From Roseiflexus sp. (GTDB lineage Bacteria; Chloroflexota; Chloroflexia; Chloroflexales; Roseiflexaceae): 64,000 nucleotides of DNA. The notes beneath the pieces are model-generated. The model worked only from the letters and a program-made list of their open reading frames with translations. It was not told the DNA's origin and did not search any database. Position numbers and translations under genes: made by a program. The stretch covers positions 25,142 to 89,141 of the forward strand of contig JANXAL010000020.1 of the NCBI GenBank assembly GCA_025062325.1, written 5' to 3'. Positions 44,089-52,498 of this stretch are shown piece by piece; the first letter of the stretch is position 1; every line of letters begins with the position of its first letter.

Positions 44089-44502
44089 TTACTGGCGTAT
44101 CACGGCAATCGCCAGGTACGTCGCGCCAGTCGAGGTGTCCTCGGTATGCGCAAGCGCCAGAAGCTGATCGCCGTTGCGCCATCCGGCATAACTGATCGTA
44201 TCGCCTTCGACAAGTAACCGATTGTCGGCGCGCCACCCGTTGCCTTCAAGTTGCCCGGCGTAGAATTGTTTGACCTGTTCCCAGGCGACGCTTCCCGGAA
44301 CCCGAAAGAGGCGGATGGCGGAAGCCTGCCGCTCGCCGACGATCTCAGCCGTCAATCCGCTCACCATCGCATCTGCCAGCGGCGACTCACCACGTGATGC
44401 GGCAGTTGCATTCGGATAGACCGGCGGCTCCGCCAGGGGCGCGCCGCCGCAGGCGGCAACGAGAAGCGCAAGAAGCGCTATCAGTAGGAAACGCGGTGTC
44501 AT
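44089..44502 (-). CDS. Small lipoprotein
   Basis: A 137-residue predicted lipoprotein. The signal peptide MTPRFLLIALLALLVAAC ends in a lipobox (LVAAC, Cys18), so it should be lipidated and tethered to the membrane surface. The mature part has a Pro/Ala-rich linker (EPPVYPNATAASRG) and then a beta-rich domain with VAWEQVKQFYAGQLEGNGW near residues 72-90, like a small NTF2- or BON-sized fold. The function is unknown. The ATG at 44502 follows GCGAGG; the frame continues upstream without support. It lies upstream of the flippase on the same strand with a 180-base gap. Confidence 0.75.
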   Translation of the reverse strand: MTPRFLLIALLALLVAACGGAPLAEPPVYPNATAASRGESPLADAMVSGLTAEIVGERQASAIRLFRVPGSVAWEQVKQFYAGQLEGNGWRADNRLLVEGDTISYAGWRNGDQLLALAHTEDTSTGATYLAIAVIRQ

Positions 44503-44757
44503 GTGCAACCTCGCAGGTCGTGATACTCTCGCTGGTATCAGAGTACGCAGACCTGTGATCAGGGGATGCGTTGTATGCTGTTTGAACAAATACTCCTGTC
44601 TGCCTGCTCGCCCGGCGGTTGATAGACTTTGAATAAATTCTTCTATGTCCTGAGCAAGGACCTGAGCCTGCAGCTCAGCGGGCGTGCCTGGCGGCGCGGG
44701 TATACCGAATTTTTCTTTTCGTAAGCCCTTGCTGAAATCGTGAAAACATTTCTGCGG

Positions 44758-45339
44758 TTACACAAAAATGTCCGCCACACGCCAGCTAAACCCGGGAAGC
44801 ACGTCCGGGTCCTGTAAGAGATCATCGCCCGAAAGCGCCTGAATCGAACCTGTCGCTCGATGCACAAGCACTTCGCGGGTGCGTGGATGGACTTCCCAGA
44901 CCAGACGGGCGCCAGCGAGGAGAAAATCGCGCACCTTTTCGCGAACGTCTTCAGCAGTCTCGGATGGGGAAACAATCTCCACCGCCAGATCGGGCGCCTG
45001 TTCCCAGAACCCTTCGGGAACACCTGTTGCCGGAATGTGATCTGCTGCGACAAAGGCGACATCTGGAGCACGCACGGTATCGGGGTTGCGCGCAAGCACA
45101 AACCCGGACTCAACACAGACGACCCCGTGACTGCCTGTTTCCGACCATTGCTGCAATCGTGCGCCGATGCGGAGCGCAAGCATCCCATGTCGTCCACCTG
45201 GCGGCATTGTTTCGACAACCTCCCCGCGCACCAGGGCGCGCCGCACCGGTCCTTCCGGCAGCGACCAGAACGACTCGGCGGTCATCAGTTGAGCTGGCGC
45301 AATGTTCATACGACATTGAGGCGATAGACTGACGCTCAT
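44758..45339 (-). CDS. Uma2 family endonuclease
   Basis: A 193-residue Uma2 (DUF820) protein. Key parts: FWSLPEGPVRRALVRGEVVE (opening), MPPGGRHGMLALRIGARL, ARNPDTVRAPDVAFVAADH (the conserved Pro-Asp near 86), LAVEIVSPSETAEDVREKVRDF (glutamate and lysine near 116-132) and ARLVWEVHPRTREVLVH. The start is between ATGs at 45339 and 45309; both lack a strong ribosome binding site. The gene is divergent from the TPR gene, and the 100 bases between hold the ACGGTACCGT palindrome (45345-45354). Confidence 0.82.
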   Translation of the reverse strand: MSVSLSPQCRMNIAPAQLMTAESFWSLPEGPVRRALVRGEVVETMPPGGRHGMLALRIGARLQQWSETGSHGVVCVESGFVLARNPDTVRAPDVAFVAADHIPATGVPEGFWEQAPDLAVEIVSPSETAEDVREKVRDFLLAGARLVWEVHPRTREVLVHRATGSIQALSGDDLLQDPDVLPGFSWRVADIFV

Positions 45340-45344
45340 TGTAC

Positions 45345-45354
45345 GGTACCGTAT
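45345..45354. promoter_or_regulatory. ACGGTACCGT palindrome between divergent genes
   Basis: A perfect 10-bp palindrome flanked by TTGTAC/GTACCATTG repeats just upstream of the Uma2 start. Possible operator; no regulator is identified. Confidence 0.3.
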
Positions 45355-45361
45355 TGTACCA

Positions 45362-45390
45362 TTGTTTCCCTGCCAGGATCGTGCTATACT
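45362..45390 (+). promoter_or_regulatory. Promoter of TPR gene
   Basis: TTGTTT (45362-45367), 17 bp, and extended -10 TGC-TATACT (45382-45390), 47 bases before the ATG. Confidence 0.65.
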
Positions 45391-45436
45391 GCGCAAGAAT
45401 AAGGGCTGAAGAACGCCCGATGCTGTAGACACGGCT

Positions 45437-47299
45437 ATGAACGAATCCCTGACTCCTAGGCAGCGCGCGGAACGTCTGATCGACGAGGGGATTATGGCGA
45501 TCCGCGCGGGCGACCAGGCGCGCGCCCGCCAATTGCTTAGTCAGGCGGTGCAGCTCGACCCCCAGAATGAACGCGGCTGGCTCTGGCTTTCCGGTGCGTT
45601 GACTGACACAGCACAGCGCCGCTACTGCCTCAAACGGGTTCTGGCGATCAACCCGCAGAACGATATTGCGCGGCGCGGTCTGGCAAGCCTCGCGTCCGCC
45701 ACGCCGTCGCCATCGCCTGCCGCTTCATCGCCTCCATCCATCGCGCCAGCATCGAGACCCACAGCGTCGGCGCAACCAGCGCAGCGCCCATCATCGGTCT
45801 TCGACCCGCTCGCGCCCGATGCGTCCGCGCCGAAGCCAGCGGCGCCCGCGCAATCGGCGCAGCGTCAGCAACCGGTGTTCGATCCGCTTGCGCCTGATGC
45901 CACTGCAACGCAACGTCCAGCAACCGCTGCTACGCCGCCGCACCCGCCGACACCTTTTACTGTCACTCCGCCAACGTCTCAAACCGCTGCTTCTAACACT
46001 GCTGCACCAGTAACCGAGGTGCAACAGAAAGCGGCAGAGGCGCCCCGGCAATCTCTTCCGACGACACCCGCTGAACCGGCACCGGTTGACCCGCTGGCGT
46101 CGCTGCGCCCTGGCGCAACCACAAAACGCAGCGGTCTGCTGCGCCGCCCAGGAGATGCCAGCAAAGCGACGGCAGGCGCCCCGCCTGCCAGAATGCCGGT
46201 TGAGCAACCCAAAAAGCGCTCACGCGCTGTCATCTTCGCTCTCCTTGGCGTTATCGCTGTCATTGCGCTGCTAGTTGTGGGACTGGTGTATCTGTATCCT
46301 GATATTCTGATGCCGCGACCCGCTGAAGAAGCAACGGTCCCGACCGCCGAGTCGGAGACGCCGACGCCGGTTCCAACGCCGACCAGTCTTCCAACGGCCA
46401 CTCCTGCACCAACACCGACGCCAGTCGATGTTCAGGCGCTGATCCGTGAGGCGGAGGAACTCGCCGCCAGTGGCAGCCTAGGGCAGGCGGCGGAACGCTA
46501 TACCGAAGCGATCCGCGCTGATCCGTCGTCGTTCGAGGCGTACTTTGGACGCGCTCAGGTCCATTTCAATCTGTCGCTCTTCCAGAACGCCGTGGATGAC
46601 TACACAAAAGCGCTGGCGCTCGACCCGGAGAATGTCGAGGCGTACCATCAGCGCGCACGCGCGTTCTATCGCCTCAAGCAGTACGATGCAGCCATCCGCG
46701 ACTTTACCGAAGCGCTCGCGCGCGACCCCAACAACGATGTGCTCCTGATGCGTCGCGGCGTTGCTTACCGCGATAATGGCCAGTACGACGAGGCGCTCGC
46801 AGATTTCGATCAGTCGCTCCAGTTGAACCCAGAGGTCAGCTTCACCTATTACCACCGCGCGCTGTTGTTCCAGGCGATCGGCAGGCTCGACCGGGCGCGC
46901 GCCGATTTTGATCGGGCGCTAACGATTGCGCCGGAGTATCGTCTGGCATACGTCGGGCGCGGGTTGCTGCGGCTGCAACAGGGCGATGCTCGCGGCGCGC
47001 TGCGAGACTGTTCCCGCGCTATCGAACTCGATGCGACCGAGATCGACGCCTATCTCTGCCGCGCTCGCGCCGCCATTGCGCTCCGCGATTATCGCGCCGC
47101 CGTCGCCGACCTCGATACGGTCATTGTGCGCGACCCCGCCAATGCCGACGCCTACCGCGATCGCGGGAGGGCGCATCAGGCGCTGCGCGATACCGCCGCG
47201 GCGCGGGCGGATTACCAGCGCGCCGCCGAACTTTACCGCGCCCAGGGGCGCAACGCAGACCTGGCGGAAGTTGAACGATTGCTTGCTGCACTGAAATAG
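45437..47299 (+). CDS. TPR-repeat membrane protein
   Basis: A 620-residue protein. Residues 5-80 hold a short TPR-like pair (RAERLIDEGIMAIRAGDQAR, WLWLSGALTDTAQ). Residues 85-255 are a long Pro/Ala/Gln-rich linker with repeats of VFDPLAPDA. A single transmembrane helix follows at about 260-285 (RAVIFALLGVIAVIALLVVG), then a Thr/Pro-rich spacer, then about eight TPR units (from 335), such as AAERYTEAIRADPSSFEAYF, AIRDFTEALARDPNNDVLLM and ARADFDRALTIAPEYRLAY. The TPR domain is outside if the N terminus is inside. It likely serves as a protein-protein scaffold in the envelope. No ribosome binding site is obvious. The amidohydrolase gene starts two bases after its stop. Confidence 0.85.
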   Translation: MNESLTPRQRAERLIDEGIMAIRAGDQARARQLLSQAVQLDPQNERGWLWLSGALTDTAQRRYCLKRVLAINPQNDIARRGLASLASATPSPSPAASSPPSIAPASRPTASAQPAQRPSSVFDPLAPDASAPKPAAPAQSAQRQQPVFDPLAPDATATQRPATAATPPHPPTPFTVTPPTSQTAASNTAAPVTEVQQKAAEAPRQSLPTTPAEPAPVDPLASLRPGATTKRSGLLRRPGDASKATAGAPPARMPVEQPKKRSRAVIFALLGVIAVIALLVVGLVYLYPDILMPRPAEEATVPTAESETPTPVPTPTSLPTATPAPTPTPVDVQALIREAEELAASGSLGQAAERYTEAIRADPSSFEAYFGRAQVHFNLSLFQNAVDDYTKALALDPENVEAYHQRARAFYRLKQYDAAIRDFTEALARDPNNDVLLMRRGVAYRDNGQYDEALADFDQSLQLNPEVSFTYYHRALLFQAIGRLDRARADFDRALTIAPEYRLAYVGRGLLRLQQGDARGALRDCSRAIELDATEIDAYLCRARAAIALRDYRAAVADLDTVIVRDPANADAYRDRGRAHQALRDTAAARADYQRAAELYRAQGRNADLAEVERLLAALK

Positions 47300-47301
47300 C
47301 C

Positions 47302-48465
47302 GTGCGGATCGATATCCATATGCACTTTCAGCCCCCGGAAGCGCTCGCGTATCTGGCTGACGCCGCGGAACGCGAACCGTACTGGGCGATGCTCCTCGGT
47401 CTGCACTCGACGACTCGCCAGTCGCTGGCGTCCGCAGACGAAGGGCGCGTTCTAGCAGATATGGATCGTGCGGAGATCGACCGTGCGGTGATTCAGGGAG
47501 AATACTACCGTCAGCACGAGTCGTGCGTTGCCGCCAATAACCGCGCGCTGGCGCTGCACCGACGATACCCGGAACGGTTTCTGGTCTTTGCAACCGTCCA
47601 ACCTGCCGATGCGCGCGCGCTTGATGAGGCTCGACGCTGCGCCGCCTGCGGCGCGGTCGGCATTGGCGAACTTAACCCGTATGCTCAGGGGTTCACCCTC
47701 GACTCGCCCGCGTTCCTGCGGTTGGCGGAAACTTGCATTGACCTCGACCTTCCGCTCCTGCTCCATGTCAATGAGCCGGTGGGACGCTACTACCCTGGCA
47801 AAGCCGTCACGCCGCTGGCGCAGTACTATGCGCTCGCGCTCCGCTTCCCCGATCTCAAGATCATCCTGGCGCACTGGGGAGGCGGGTTGTTCTTCTACGA
47901 ACTCATGCCGTCGGTGCGCCAGGCGCTCCGCAACGTCTGGTACGATACAGCGGCGTCGCCGCTGCTCTACCCGACCGCCGATATTTTTGCAGTGGCGCTG
48001 CGGTGCGTCCATCCGCGCAAAATTCTGTTCGGCAGCGACTATCCGCTGCCACTCTACCCACGTCTGTCGCGCGAACCCGACTTCTCCGCCTTTCTCAAAG
48101 AAATCACGGCGCTGGACATTGCACCCGACATTCGGGACAATATTCTGGGACGCAACAGCGCGCGCCTCCTAGGATTGATGCCATCCGACGAACCGCCAGC
48201 GCCGGAGTCTCCGCCGAATGCACGCCCTTTGCCTCCTCCCGAATGCCCGATTACAGCGCGTATGTCGGTCGCAGCCATTGCTGCCGCCTGGTCTTCAACC
48301 CGCGTCGTGCTGGAGGCGTACGGCATTCCCTGGGAAACTGTCGAGGTTCCGTTCTGGGAACCCCTGGACCAGGCGGCAGCGGCCCGCGGGATTGGACCGG
48401 AGCGCCTGGAGCGCCTGCTTGCTGATCTCAATGCCGCTGTTCAGCACGAGAGTGAGACGCCATGA
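47302..48465 (+). CDS. Amidohydrolase-family protein with extra C-terminal domain
   Basis: The 387-residue product has an amidohydrolase-2/TatD-like metal-dependent barrel: DIHMHFQ at residues 4-10, LLHVNE near 153, ILAHWGGG near 188 and FGSDYPLPLYPRL near 250. After a Pro-rich linker (about 296-318) comes a 65-residue helical C-terminal domain (ARMSVAAIAAAWSSTRVVLE, GIPWETVEVPFWEPL). It resembles DUF1858/ScdA-type small domains, where a cysteine-proline motif would usually be found; here the cysteine is not present. The GTG start has little ribosome binding site and probably relies on coupling to the TPR gene two bases upstream. The stop overlaps the MFS start (ATGA). Confidence 0.8.
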   Translation: MRIDIHMHFQPPEALAYLADAAEREPYWAMLLGLHSTTRQSLASADEGRVLADMDRAEIDRAVIQGEYYRQHESCVAANNRALALHRRYPERFLVFATVQPADARALDEARRCAACGAVGIGELNPYAQGFTLDSPAFLRLAETCIDLDLPLLLHVNEPVGRYYPGKAVTPLAQYYALALRFPDLKIILAHWGGGLFFYELMPSVRQALRNVWYDTAASPLLYPTADIFAVALRCVHPRKILFGSDYPLPLYPRLSREPDFSAFLKEITALDIAPDIRDNILGRNSARLLGLMPSDEPPAPESPPNARPLPPPECPITARMSVAAIAAAWSSTRVVLEAYGIPWETVEVPFWEPLDQAAAARGIGPERLERLLADLNAAVQHESETP

Positions 48466-49697
48466 ATCGCGCGCTCGCCGTTTTTGTCTTCTTCGGCATT
48501 GGCTACTTTCTCTCCAATTTCTTCCGCGCCGCCAACGCTGTCATCTCTGGCGACCTGATGCGTGACCTGGGGTTGAGCGCCGCTGACCTCGGCATGATGA
48601 CCAGCCTGTTCTACGCTGGCTTTGCTGCGGTGCAGTTGCCGCTTGGCGTTGCGCTGGATCGCATCGGTCCCCGTTTCGCTGTGCCAGCTCTGATGCTGAT
48701 GACAGTCATCGGGTGTTTGCTGTTCGCCACAGCGATGGCGCTGCCGCAGCTTGCCATCGGGCGCACCCTGATTGGCATTGGCATGGCAGGAAACCTGATG
48801 GGTGCGGTCAAGGCGTTCAGCGCCTGGTTTCCGCCACAGCGCGTGGCGACGTTCACCAGTCTAATGGTGGGCATCGGAGCGCTGGGGGCGCTGGTGGCCG
48901 CGACGCCCCTCGCCTGGCTGAACCAGCAGTTCGGCTGGCGCGCCGTCTTTCTCGGCAGCGCTGCTGTGACTGTGCTAAGCGCCGCCGGGATTGTCCTCGG
49001 CACGCACAACGCCCCACCCGGCGTCATCTGGCGCGCCACGTCCGACGTATCCGACGCCGGATTCGCTCAGATTTTTCGCAACCCGCACTTCTGGCGCATT
49101 GCGCCGCTCAATCTGACGCTGCTCGGCACAACGCTTGCCATTCAGACCTTGTGGGTGGGACCGTATCTTTTTGATGCGTTGCGCCTGTCGCCGCTCGACG
49201 CTGGCAACCTGATTCTGATCCTTAGCGCAGGCGTGGCGGCCGGTTACGCCAGTTGCGGCGCGCTAGGGGATATGTTCGGCGCACGTCGGGTGATGACGGT
49301 AAGCGCTATCGTGTTTCTGGCAGCCCAGATGCCGCTGCTTTCGCCGGTTCCTTTGCCGCTGACGGCCCTGGCGATTGTGTTTTTCCTATTCGGCTTCAGC
49401 GGCGCGTTCAGTCTGCTGACGCTGGCGCAGGTGCGCGAACTGTTTCCGCCGTACATGGGCGGGCGCGCCGTCACTGCTATGAACCTGTTCGGCTTTGGCG
49501 GAGCGACGGCACTCCAGTGGGGCATGGGCGTGATTATTAGCTCATTTGCGCGGAACGGTAGTGGCCGTTACCCGGTCGAGGCGTACATCGCCGCATTCGG
49601 CGCAGTGTTCGTCCTCAATGTGGTTGCGCTCATCTGGTACCTGACGCCCATACCAGTGAGAGCGAAGAAGATGAAAGCGGGTGGAGTTAAAGGTTGA
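48462..49697 (+). CDS. Major facilitator superfamily transporter
   Basis: A 411-residue MFS protein with 12 predicted helices. The first helix is ALAVFVFFGIGYFLSNFF. The loop 2-3 signature appears as LGVALDRIGPRFAV near 66-79, and RTLIGIGMAGNLMGAVKAFS near 104 is the motif-rich fourth helix. The second half repeats the pattern (GALGDMFGARRVM near 268). The substrate is unknown. Its N-terminal ATG overlaps the stop of the amidohydrolase gene, so transporter and hydrolase may handle the same compound (inference). GAGAGTGAGACGCC provides a weak ribosome binding site. Confidence 0.88.
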   Translation: MNRALAVFVFFGIGYFLSNFFRAANAVISGDLMRDLGLSAADLGMMTSLFYAGFAAVQLPLGVALDRIGPRFAVPALMLMTVIGCLLFATAMALPQLAIGRTLIGIGMAGNLMGAVKAFSAWFPPQRVATFTSLMVGIGALGALVAATPLAWLNQQFGWRAVFLGSAAVTVLSAAGIVLGTHNAPPGVIWRATSDVSDAGFAQIFRNPHFWRIAPLNLTLLGTTLAIQTLWVGPYLFDALRLSPLDAGNLILILSAGVAAGYASCGALGDMFGARRVMTVSAIVFLAAQMPLLSPVPLPLTALAIVFFLFGFSGAFSLLTLAQVRELFPPYMGGRAVTAMNLFGFGGATALQWGMGVIISSFARNGSGRYPVEAYIAAFGAVFVLNVVALIWYLTPIPVRAKKMKAGGVKG

Positions 49698-49745
49698 AGG
49701 TAGGAAGGCGCCACGTTGAACGTTGAATGTTGAACGTCTCCAGAA

Positions 49746-49768
49746 GAGACGTTGCATCGCATCGTCTC
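49746..49768. repeat. 23-bp inverted repeat GAGACG-N11-CGTCTC (copy 2)
   Basis: Same arms and spacing as 2457-2479, with TGCATCGCA at the centre. The whole 49698-49929 stretch contains TTGAACG heptamers and degenerate AGGTT/GAAGG repeats and no gene. Confidence 0.7.
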
Positions 49769-49929
49769 AGCCAGAAACCGTCCCGAAACCCTTGATGTTG
49801 CACGTGGAAAGGTCGAACGTTGAATGTGGCAAGGTTGCAGGTGCGAAGGCAGCAGGTGGCGGGGGGAAGGTTACAGGTTGCAAGTTAGGAAGGCTAACCC
49901 CTAACCCCTCAGTTCTCGGTTCTCCCAGC

Positions 49930-50709
49930 ATGCCCATCTCCCGTTACAACGCCTACATCTTCGACCTCGACGGCACCGTCTACCTTGGCGACGCGCTGTT
50001 GCCCGGCGCTGCCGAGACGATCATGTGTCTACGCGCCGCGGGATCGAAGGTTATCTTCCTTTCTAACAATCCAACGCGAACCCGCGCTCAGTACGCAGCA
50101 AAACTGACCGCGCTCGGCATTCCAACCACGGTAGACGAGGTGATCAACTCATCGTATGTTATGGTGCGCTGGTTGCTGGCGGAAGCGCCAGGAAGTCGCG
50201 TGTTCGTCGTCGGCGAACAACCCCTCTGCGACGAACTGCGCGCCGCCGGGTTCGACCTCGCCGACAACGCCGATGGCGTGCAGTTCGTCATTGCATCGTT
50301 CGACCGCACCTTCACCTATCGCAAGTTGCAGATCGCCTTCGACGCCATCCGCGCCGGAGCGCGCTTCGTCGCTACTAATCCCGACCGCTACTGCCCGACT
50401 CCTACAGGCGGCGAACCCGATGCGGCAGCGATGATCGCCGCCATCGAAGCGTGTACTGGTCAACCGGTTGAGGTCGTTGTCGGCAAGCCATCGCCGATCA
50501 TGGTGCAGACTATCGCCGAGACGCTGCGCCTGCCGCCAGCGCAATGCCTGGTCGTCGGCGATCGCCTGGAGACCGACATTGCAATGGGGCGCGCCGCAGG
50601 CATGGCGACAGCGCTAACGCTCACCGGCGCAACTGACCGCCGTGCGCTGGCGCAGGCGGCCATCCAACCGGATTACGTCATCGAGTCGCTCGCGGCGCTG
50701 ATCGAATAA
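49930..50709 (+). CDS. HAD-IIA family phosphatase (NagD/PGP-like)
   Basis: A 259-residue haloacid dehalogenase-type phosphatase. Motif I is FDLDGTVYLGD (residues 10-20, nucleophile Asp10 and acid Asp12). Motif II is LSNNPTRTRAQYAAKL near 45, with a C2-type cap domain after it. Motif III includes GKPSP near 186 and motif IV VVGDRLETDIAMGRAAGM near 207. This is the NagD/p-nitrophenylphosphatase/phosphoglycolate phosphatase group; in an autotroph phosphoglycolate is possible, but the substrate cannot be read from sequence. The start is the first ATG after a repeat-rich gap and lacks a clear ribosome binding site. Confidence 0.88.
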   Translation: MPISRYNAYIFDLDGTVYLGDALLPGAAETIMCLRAAGSKVIFLSNNPTRTRAQYAAKLTALGIPTTVDEVINSSYVMVRWLLAEAPGSRVFVVGEQPLCDELRAAGFDLADNADGVQFVIASFDRTFTYRKLQIAFDAIRAGARFVATNPDRYCPTPTGGEPDAAAMIAAIEACTGQPVEVVVGKPSPIMVQTIAETLRLPPAQCLVVGDRLETDIAMGRAAGMATALTLTGATDRRALAQAAIQPDYVIESLAALIE

Positions 50710-50726
50710 GACGAGAACCTGCGACC

Positions 50727-50755
50727 TTGCAGCGCCTTCGCCAAACAGGTATACT
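50727..50755 (+). promoter_or_regulatory. Sigma-70-type promoter for Uma2 gene
   Basis: TTGCAG (50727-50732), 17 bp, TATACT (50750-50755), 33 bases before the ATG at 50789. Confidence 0.7.
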
Positions 50756-50788
50756 GACCGCGTCATACTTCTCAAGGGAAAACAGACC

Positions 50789-51400
50789 ATGACCCCGACA
50801 TTGCATCCGCAACAGCTTCGCATTGCCACATCAGACGATGAGACCATCGTCAGCCTCGAACCGCTGCAAGGACTCTGGACGGTTGAGCAATACCTGGCGA
50901 TCACTGACCACAGCCGCCGCTTATATGCTGATGGCACGATTGAGATATTGCCCATGCCAACTGACCGGCATCAGGTCATCTCACGGTTTCTTCTTTTTGT
51001 TCTGCATGCATACATTCAGCCGCTCGGCGGCACAGTGCTGCATGCACCGCTCCGCCTCCAGATCCGCGAAGGCAAGTTCCGCGAACCAGACCTGCTGCTG
51101 GTGCGACGCGCCAATGATCCACGACGCCAGAACCGGTACTGGCTGGGCGCCGACTTGGTGATTGAAATCGTCGGCCCTGATGATCCAGAACGCGACACTA
51201 TCGTCAAGCGAGCAGACTATGCCGAGGCTGGCATTCCAGAATACTGGATTGTCGATCCCGATGCAGAAAGGGTCACGGTGCTCACTCTACAAAATAACTC
51301 ATATGTCGAACATGGCGCCTATCATCGTGGAGCACATATACAATCCGCACTGCTGCCGGGGTTGACAATCAATGTCGCTGAACTGTTCAATGCCAGATAA
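50789..51400 (+). CDS. Uma2 family endonuclease
   Basis: A 203-residue Uma2 (DUF820) protein with LWTVEQYLAITDHSRRLYAD near residue 29, DGTIEILPMPTDRHQVI, REPDLLLVRRAND near 98, LVIEIVGPDDPERDTIVKRADYAEAGI near 122 (Glu and Lys of the nuclease-like core) and PEYWIVDPDAERVTVL. All core positions are intact. A well-formed promoter just upstream (50727-50755) indicates an independent transcription unit, unlike the copies fused into operons at 36.1 and 57.3 kb. AAGGGAAAACAGACC lies before the ATG. Its stop lies eight bases before the convergent GT4 gene. Confidence 0.88.
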   Translation: MTPTLHPQQLRIATSDDETIVSLEPLQGLWTVEQYLAITDHSRRLYADGTIEILPMPTDRHQVISRFLLFVLHAYIQPLGGTVLHAPLRLQIREGKFREPDLLLVRRANDPRRQNRYWLGADLVIEIVGPDDPERDTIVKRADYAEAGIPEYWIVDPDAERVTVLTLQNNSYVEHGAYHRGAHIQSALLPGLTINVAELFNAR

Positions 51401-51407
51401 TCCGCGT

Positions 51408-52496
51408 CTATCGCACTGCCTGACCATAGACCATCTCGACGGCATCCAGCATCCGCTCCCGTGAGAAGAGCATTCGCGCACGGTGCACGCCTGCTTCGCC
51501 GTACTTCGCCCGCAGCGCCGGGTCATCCCGCAGGCGGCGGATAGCCTCTGCCAGCGCTGCTGCGTCTCCTGGCGGTACGACCAGGCCAGTCTCTTCGTGC
51601 ACATTCACGAAATCAGTCCCGGTTCCGAGCGCAGTGCTGATGCACGGCAGTCCGCTGGCCAGCGCCTCGACCAGCACAATCCCAAACGCCTCGGCACGCA
51701 GGTGCGACGGCAGCACAAAGATATCCGCCTGCTGGTAGAGCGCAGGCAGGTCAACATCCGCCACATCGCCGAGAAACCGCACCCGATGGCGCAATCCAGC
51801 GTCGGCAACCTGTCGCTCCAGTCGCACGCGCTCCGGTCCGTTCCCGGCGATCCAGAGTTCAACGTCTTCGACCTGACGCAGCGCATCAATCAGAATGTGC
51901 AGCCCTTTGTAATACCGCAACCGTCCGACGAAGAGCAGGCGCGGCACAGCAGCGGCGCGCCTGTCGCCTGGAGCGAAGCGTGTGATGTCGACGCCGATCG
52001 GAACAACCTCGCACTTTGCGGCGTGAGGGCGAAGAAATGGGGATGAGGCAATGTACCCCGGACTGGACGCAATGATCCGCGCTGCGCGTCGCAACGTCAG
52101 CGCCAGCAACGGACGGTAAAGGCGCAGCAGCGTCTGCTGGCGCACAATATCGCTATGGTACGAGATAACAAGCGGCGATGACCCAGGCGCTGCCATCGCT
52201 GCCAGGTCGCCAGGCGGATAGGGAAAATGCAGGTGAACAAGATCAGCGCAAATGCTGCGCGCCAGTGCAATCATCGCCGGACTGAGCGGCGTCGATGCCA
52301 GATGAACCAGCCGCGCCGCGCGCACGACTGTCAATCCGGGCAACGGTCGTTCAATGGATGTGCAGCGGCTGGTGTTGGTCACCAGCACCGTCACCCGGTG
52401 ATTGCGCGCAACCAGACCCTCCGCCAGATCGCGCACATAGCCTTCGATGCCTCCAAGAACCGGCGGGTAGTCCTTGTAAATGTGAAGAATGTGCAC
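51408..52496 (-). CDS. Glycosyltransferase family 4 protein
   Basis: A 362-residue GT-B fold retaining glycosyltransferase. The N-terminal domain has GGIEGYVRDLAEGL near 15-28 (donor/acceptor loop) and the C-terminal domain has FVGRLRYYKGLHILIDAL near 187 and the nucleotide-sugar motif FVLPSHLRAEAFGIVLVEAL near 259 (with the conserved glutamate). Acceptors are likely lipid-linked or surface polysaccharides; the sugar is unknown. It starts two bases after the end of the M20 peptidase gene on the same strand, so the two are co-transcribed. No ribosome binding site stronger than GCATTTGCGG is visible. Confidence 0.9.
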   Translation of the reverse strand: MHILHIYKDYPPVLGGIEGYVRDLAEGLVARNHRVTVLVTNTSRCTSIERPLPGLTVVRAARLVHLASTPLSPAMIALARSICADLVHLHFPYPPGDLAAMAAPGSSPLVISYHSDIVRQQTLLRLYRPLLALTLRRAARIIASSPGYIASSPFLRPHAAKCEVVPIGVDITRFAPGDRRAAAVPRLLFVGRLRYYKGLHILIDALRQVEDVELWIAGNGPERVRLERQVADAGLRHRVRFLGDVADVDLPALYQQADIFVLPSHLRAEAFGIVLVEALASGLPCISTALGTGTDFVNVHEETGLVVPPGDAAALAEAIRRLRDDPALRAKYGEAGVHRARMLFSRERMLDAVEMVYGQAVR

Positions 52497-52498
52497 CG

